Positions 4,848 to 7,135 of a stretch of 7,135 nucleotides of DNA are shown here, piece after piece; position 1 is the first letter of the stretch; each line of letters opens with the position of its first letter. The stretch lies in NCBI GenBank assembly GCA_001872985.1, contig MNYA01000095.1:1-7135 (forward strand). The letters are read 5' to 3'. The DNA comes from a bacterium CG2_30_54_10. GTDB lineage: Bacteria > Muiribacteriota > Ozemobacteria > Ozemobacterales > Ozemobacteraceae. The position numbers and the translations under genes were made by a program. The notes beneath the pieces were generated by a model, which was not told the origin of the DNA, ran no database searches, and saw nothing but the letters and a program-made list of their open reading frames with translations.

Positions 4848-5802
4848 TTATCGCCTCATGGATGAAGGGTGATTTTTGAATTTTCTCATACCCTAAACCC
4901 CAAATGAATTGCTTTGCGTTCAATTTATTGCTGGTGTGAGTTTGGTTCATTATGTTTTCTTCATCAGCCCCGGCACCAAAATCAGTATGCTCATCCTGAC
5001 TAGCAATTAAAAGGTGACCCAATTCATGGGCCAAAGTCCTTTGGTAAAACGGATCGGATGAAACTACGGTTCTGGTGCTTTGACAGATTAGGGATTCCAA
5101 ATCGTCATCGATTCTTTCTTCAGCTTCTTTTCGTCTGAAATAATTCTTACTTCTCACAGTCCACCCAGCTTTAAAATCGCTGGGAGACTGAAATATTGGA
5201 TCAGTTTGCAATGAGGTAACAACGTCCTTCGCAATAAAAACGTTTACCCGCCCTGTTTTGCGGCCCCTTTTAATCGCCTCCTCAAGCTGTCTGGTAAAGG
5301 TTTCTGCACGTTTATAAAAGCGGTTGGCCTGGTAATCATGCACAATCAAATGTAATAGGTCTGGGAAAGAGGCAACCGGTTCGTGAACCGAGTAATAGGC
5401 TTTCATTTGGCTCTCTAGGCTTTCTAGGGCATTCCAAGGCAGGCCAAGAGGGTCATTGTTAATTGTCTGAAAGTCTTGCGGAATGAACTTTATTTCCAGC
5501 AAATTTTCTCTTCCCCATGTCGAAATTGCCCACTTTTTCCATTCCGCAATGATGGGAATAGGCTCCGACCCACCAACTTGGACCAAATTCACATACACAA
5601 CGGGCTGTTTAATTTTTAATTCAATTGTTGCTGACAGGCCATTTAAAGATGCGATCAAAGAGAGTTTGTCAGGAAGGTTTGTGGTTGAAAAATATGAAGT
5701 GAATGAGGCTATAGGACTATCAAGCAACTCGGCATATGAACCGTTTAACACGCCAACCTTGTAATCCTTGATATCGAATTCTTTCAGAATTTCCAATCGC
5801 AT
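4840..5802 (-). CDS. Metzincin-like zinc protease domain (probably C-terminal part of a larger gene)
   Basis: The 320-residue frame ends in a zinc-peptidase core: AHELGHLLIASQDEH at about 258-272, where H259, E260 and H263 form the HExxH site and H272 is a candidate third ligand. NIM at 283-285 matches a metzincin Met-turn. The third histidine is 13 residues after the first, not 10 as in classic HExxHxxGxxH metzincins, so the family is uncertain. Residues 1-75 look like the second half of an Ig-like beta domain, ending in LSATIELKIKQP. The region between resembles a metzincin N-terminal lobe (VNVFIAKDV, then GWT). The ATG at 5800-5802 has no ribosome-binding site. A second ATG at 5869-5871 would add a signal-like MVTKSALFLLIGFLKVGG but overlaps the upstream gene by 65 bases and also lacks one. 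I infer that the frame is really continuous with the Ig-like gene upstream through a one-base shift at 5810-5824. It probably acts outside the cytoplasm. Confidence 0.75.
   Translation of the reverse strand: MRLEILKEFDIKDYKVGVLNGSYAELLDSPIASFTSYFSTTNLPDKLSLIASLNGLSATIELKIKQPVVYVNLVQVGGSEPIPIIAEWKKWAISTWGRENLLEIKFIPQDFQTINNDPLGLPWNALESLESQMKAYYSVHEPVASFPDLLHLIVHDYQANRFYKRAETFTRQLEEAIKRGRKTGRVNVFIAKDVVTSLQTDPIFQSPSDFKAGWTVRSKNYFRRKEAEERIDDDLESLICQSTRTVVSSDPFYQRTLAHELGHLLIASQDEHTDFGAGADEENIMNQTHTSNKLNAKQFIWGLGYEKIQKSPFIHEAINE
4854..4857 (-). promoter_or_regulatory. Shine-Dalgarno for the small exported protein
   Basis: GAGG on the minus strand lies six bases before the ATG at 4845-4847, inside the last codons of the protease frame. 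It supports that start and the 8-nt overlapping, coupled arrangement. Confidence 0.6.
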
Positions 5803-5806
5803 TGAA

Positions 5807-7135
5807 TCAGGGGGAACACCCCCCACCTTCAAGAAGCCAATCAACAGAAACAGGGCCGATTTCGTCACCATGGGAAAAACCAACAGCTTCGAAAATTGTC
5901 GTTATTTTTCGGTAACCCGCTGTAAAAGAGATCAAATCCTCATGAGAGCCGCTTTCCCTGATCCTGATTTCGGTGATCGGGGGGGTATTCGCCACCGAAA
6001 AAGCAGATACCAAACCCTCACCATCTGGGGCCGGGGGCTTGAAATCCAATTCACTGATAGAAATGCTGGCGACCACTTTAATTGTTCCAGTACCGTTGGC
6101 TTGGTCATACGGGTGAGGGTTCGTTGAGCCAAGAGCTTTCCCATCCTTTTCCCAGCCAACTCTCGAAATTTCCGCCCTGAAAGCCTCTCCCAAGACGAAT
6201 GCTCCTGTGGTCTCCTGTGGCTGGTCTCTCGGCGAAACATAAAGCCATAAATTTTTGGTCCCCGAAAAGGGGATTGTAAAGCTGGCTGGAACAACGTTAG
6301 CCTGAATGAGTTCAATTAGAGGCCAAACCTTTAATAAAGCCGTTTTTGAAAAAAGAGGAATTTCATCCAGTGCGTCGAAAACCAACGTTGTGGAAAGAAT
6401 GATCTTCTCGGGCTCGGCTGTTGCGAAAAAAGGAGTGAACAGAAAAGCATCTTTAGGGCTGTCACTAGGGCCAGACCAGGAAAATTTAATCTCGTTACAA
6501 ATGGCCGAGGCTCCTAGAAGAGCGGGCGGGAGAACAATTGGGAATTCGTTCGAATTTGGTGGTGGTGGTAGATTTTCAGGAAGGGGGGCCGACCACGTGT
6601 ATGGCTTTCCTTGGACAACCAAATTCATTTGCAACAGTGCAAAGGAACGATATCCCCCCTGAATAGCTTCCAGGGGAAAATGGTCTTTGTAAACGATCCT
6701 TTCCAGTAGAACGGCCCACATATCGGCGCGAACGGCGGGCAAGACAAAGATTTCCGGGGGGTTCTTCTTACTCGCCTTTAACGGTTCAAGCTGAATCGTC
6801 ACTGTGGCGAGAGCGGTTGCCGCGCCGGGACTGGTGAAGGTGGCTTTGGCTTCGAGCAAATTACCCTGGTCTGTTTTCAGATCCGCGCATCCTGGTTTTT
6901 CCGTGACGGCCTTCCATTCGACATTTTTTACCGTTGCCCTCCATTTGGAGCCCCAATCACCATATTCCCCGGGCTTGGGGAGTTGATGACCGTTGAGTTC
7001 AACGGTGGCTTGAACGTCGATTGCCTGACGGGGTGCGAAAGCAACTACTTTTCGCGTCGGGGTGATCGATACCGAAACCAGCTTTACCTGGAAAGTTACT
7101 GTGTCGGATGCAAGCTCAATCTGGGGACTCGACGG
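5807..7135 (-). CDS. Large exported Ig-like domain protein, 5' end missing
   Basis: The frame is open to the right edge, so the start lies beyond the window and 442 residues are visible. The short TTG-started version from 6859 is not a real start. Residues about 15-117 look like an immunoglobulin-like beta domain: VSITPTRKVVAFAPRQAIDV, then NVEWKA (70-76), then ATVTIQLEP. Residues 118-376 hold beta-rich sequence with helical DMWAVLLERIV, a PPPP linker at about 190-193, and IPFSGTKNLWLYVSPRDQ. A second Ig-like domain starts at about 387 (ITEIRIRESG, FTAGYRKITTIFEAVGF, VSVDWLLEGG) and is cut off in mid-domain by TGA after EGGGCSP. Such tandem Ig-like proteins usually sit on the cell surface or are secreted. 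No signal peptide is visible because the start is missing. The missing half of the last domain continues in the protease frame, so these are likely one gene. Confidence 0.7.
   Translation of the reverse strand, partial: PSSPQIELASDTVTFQVKLVSVSITPTRKVVAFAPRQAIDVQATVELNGHQLPKPGEYGDWGSKWRATVKNVEWKAVTEKPGCADLKTDQGNLLEAKATFTSPGAATALATVTIQLEPLKASKKNPPEIFVLPAVRADMWAVLLERIVYKDHFPLEAIQGGYRSFALLQMNLVVQGKPYTWSAPLPENLPPPPNSNEFPIVLPPALLGASAICNEIKFSWSGPSDSPKDAFLFTPFFATAEPEKIILSTTLVFDALDEIPLFSKTALLKVWPLIELIQANVVPASFTIPFSGTKNLWLYVSPRDQPQETTGAFVLGEAFRAEISRVGWEKDGKALGSTNPHPYDQANGTGTIKVVASISISELDFKPPAPDGEGLVSAFSVANTPPITEIRIRESGSHEDLISFTAGYRKITTIFEAVGFSHGDEIGPVSVDWLLEGGGCSP
5810..5824 (-). other. Probable frameshift site (G6 and C5 tracts)
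   Basis: On the minus strand G6 (5824-5819), TGTT and C5 (5814-5810) lie exactly where the Ig-like frame ends (TGA at 5807-5809) and the protease frame takes over. Removing one G or one C would read LLEGGGVPPDSMRLEILKEF without interruption. This joins the first half of an Ig-like domain (VSVDWLLEGG) to its second half. The cause may be a sequencing error, a true inactivating mutation, phase variation or programmed frameshifting. Confidence 0.65.

Noticed and set aside
5932..6315. Alternative minus-strand frame within the Ig-like gene
   Set aside because: It is a shadow frame, arginine-rich and domain-free. The Ig-like frame is open over the whole interval and continues to the window edge.

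Overview
The window reads as accessory or fringe chromosome of a Gram-negative bacterium that is probably not a well-studied model lineage. The Gram-negative call rests on a secretin-type protein with a signal peptide. A type III (GlnN-class) glutamine synthetase fragment and large exported Ig-like proteins are also present, but I cannot place the phylum from the sequence. Every recognisable gene lies on the minus strand. The only plus-strand signal is a strong intrinsic terminator at the left edge, which implies a plus-strand gene ending just outside or at the very start of the window.

Layout from left to right. Positions 1-166 hold three GC-rich hairpins, one of them an intrinsic terminator, and a 24-nt imperfect direct repeat. 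Positions 167-1669 encode an exported, unusually short secretin-like protein with two STN-type domains. Positions 1670-1976 are non-coding and carry a MITE/REP-like inverted-repeat element and a four-unit 9-bp tandem repeat. Positions about 1977-3625 are a graveyard or mosaic. It contains a decayed histidine-kinase ATPase end, two kinds of codon-phased short repeats, the intact C-terminal half of glutamine synthetase III, and an orphan N-terminal membrane segment preceded by a G9 tract. One reading is that a sensor-kinase gene lost its middle and gained a glnN piece. Positions 3639-4160 are a GC-rich gene-free stretch with several hairpins.

The right half (4161-7135) is a visibly more A+T-rich three-frame cluster. 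A large exported Ig-like protein, whose start lies beyond the window, runs to 5807. A metzincin-like zinc protease (HELGH plus an IM turn) follows in another frame, and a small exported protein overlaps the protease by 8 nt. The Ig-like frame and the protease frame look like one gene split by a single extra base in a G6/C5 tract. If so, the true product is a large surface or secreted protein with Ig-like repeats and a C-terminal protease, made together with the small downstream partner.

There are no rRNA, tRNA, CRISPR or recognisable transposase genes. The most noteworthy points are the frameshifted Ig/metzincin gene and the glnN/kinase mosaic. I do not see a complete, clearly novel molecular system.
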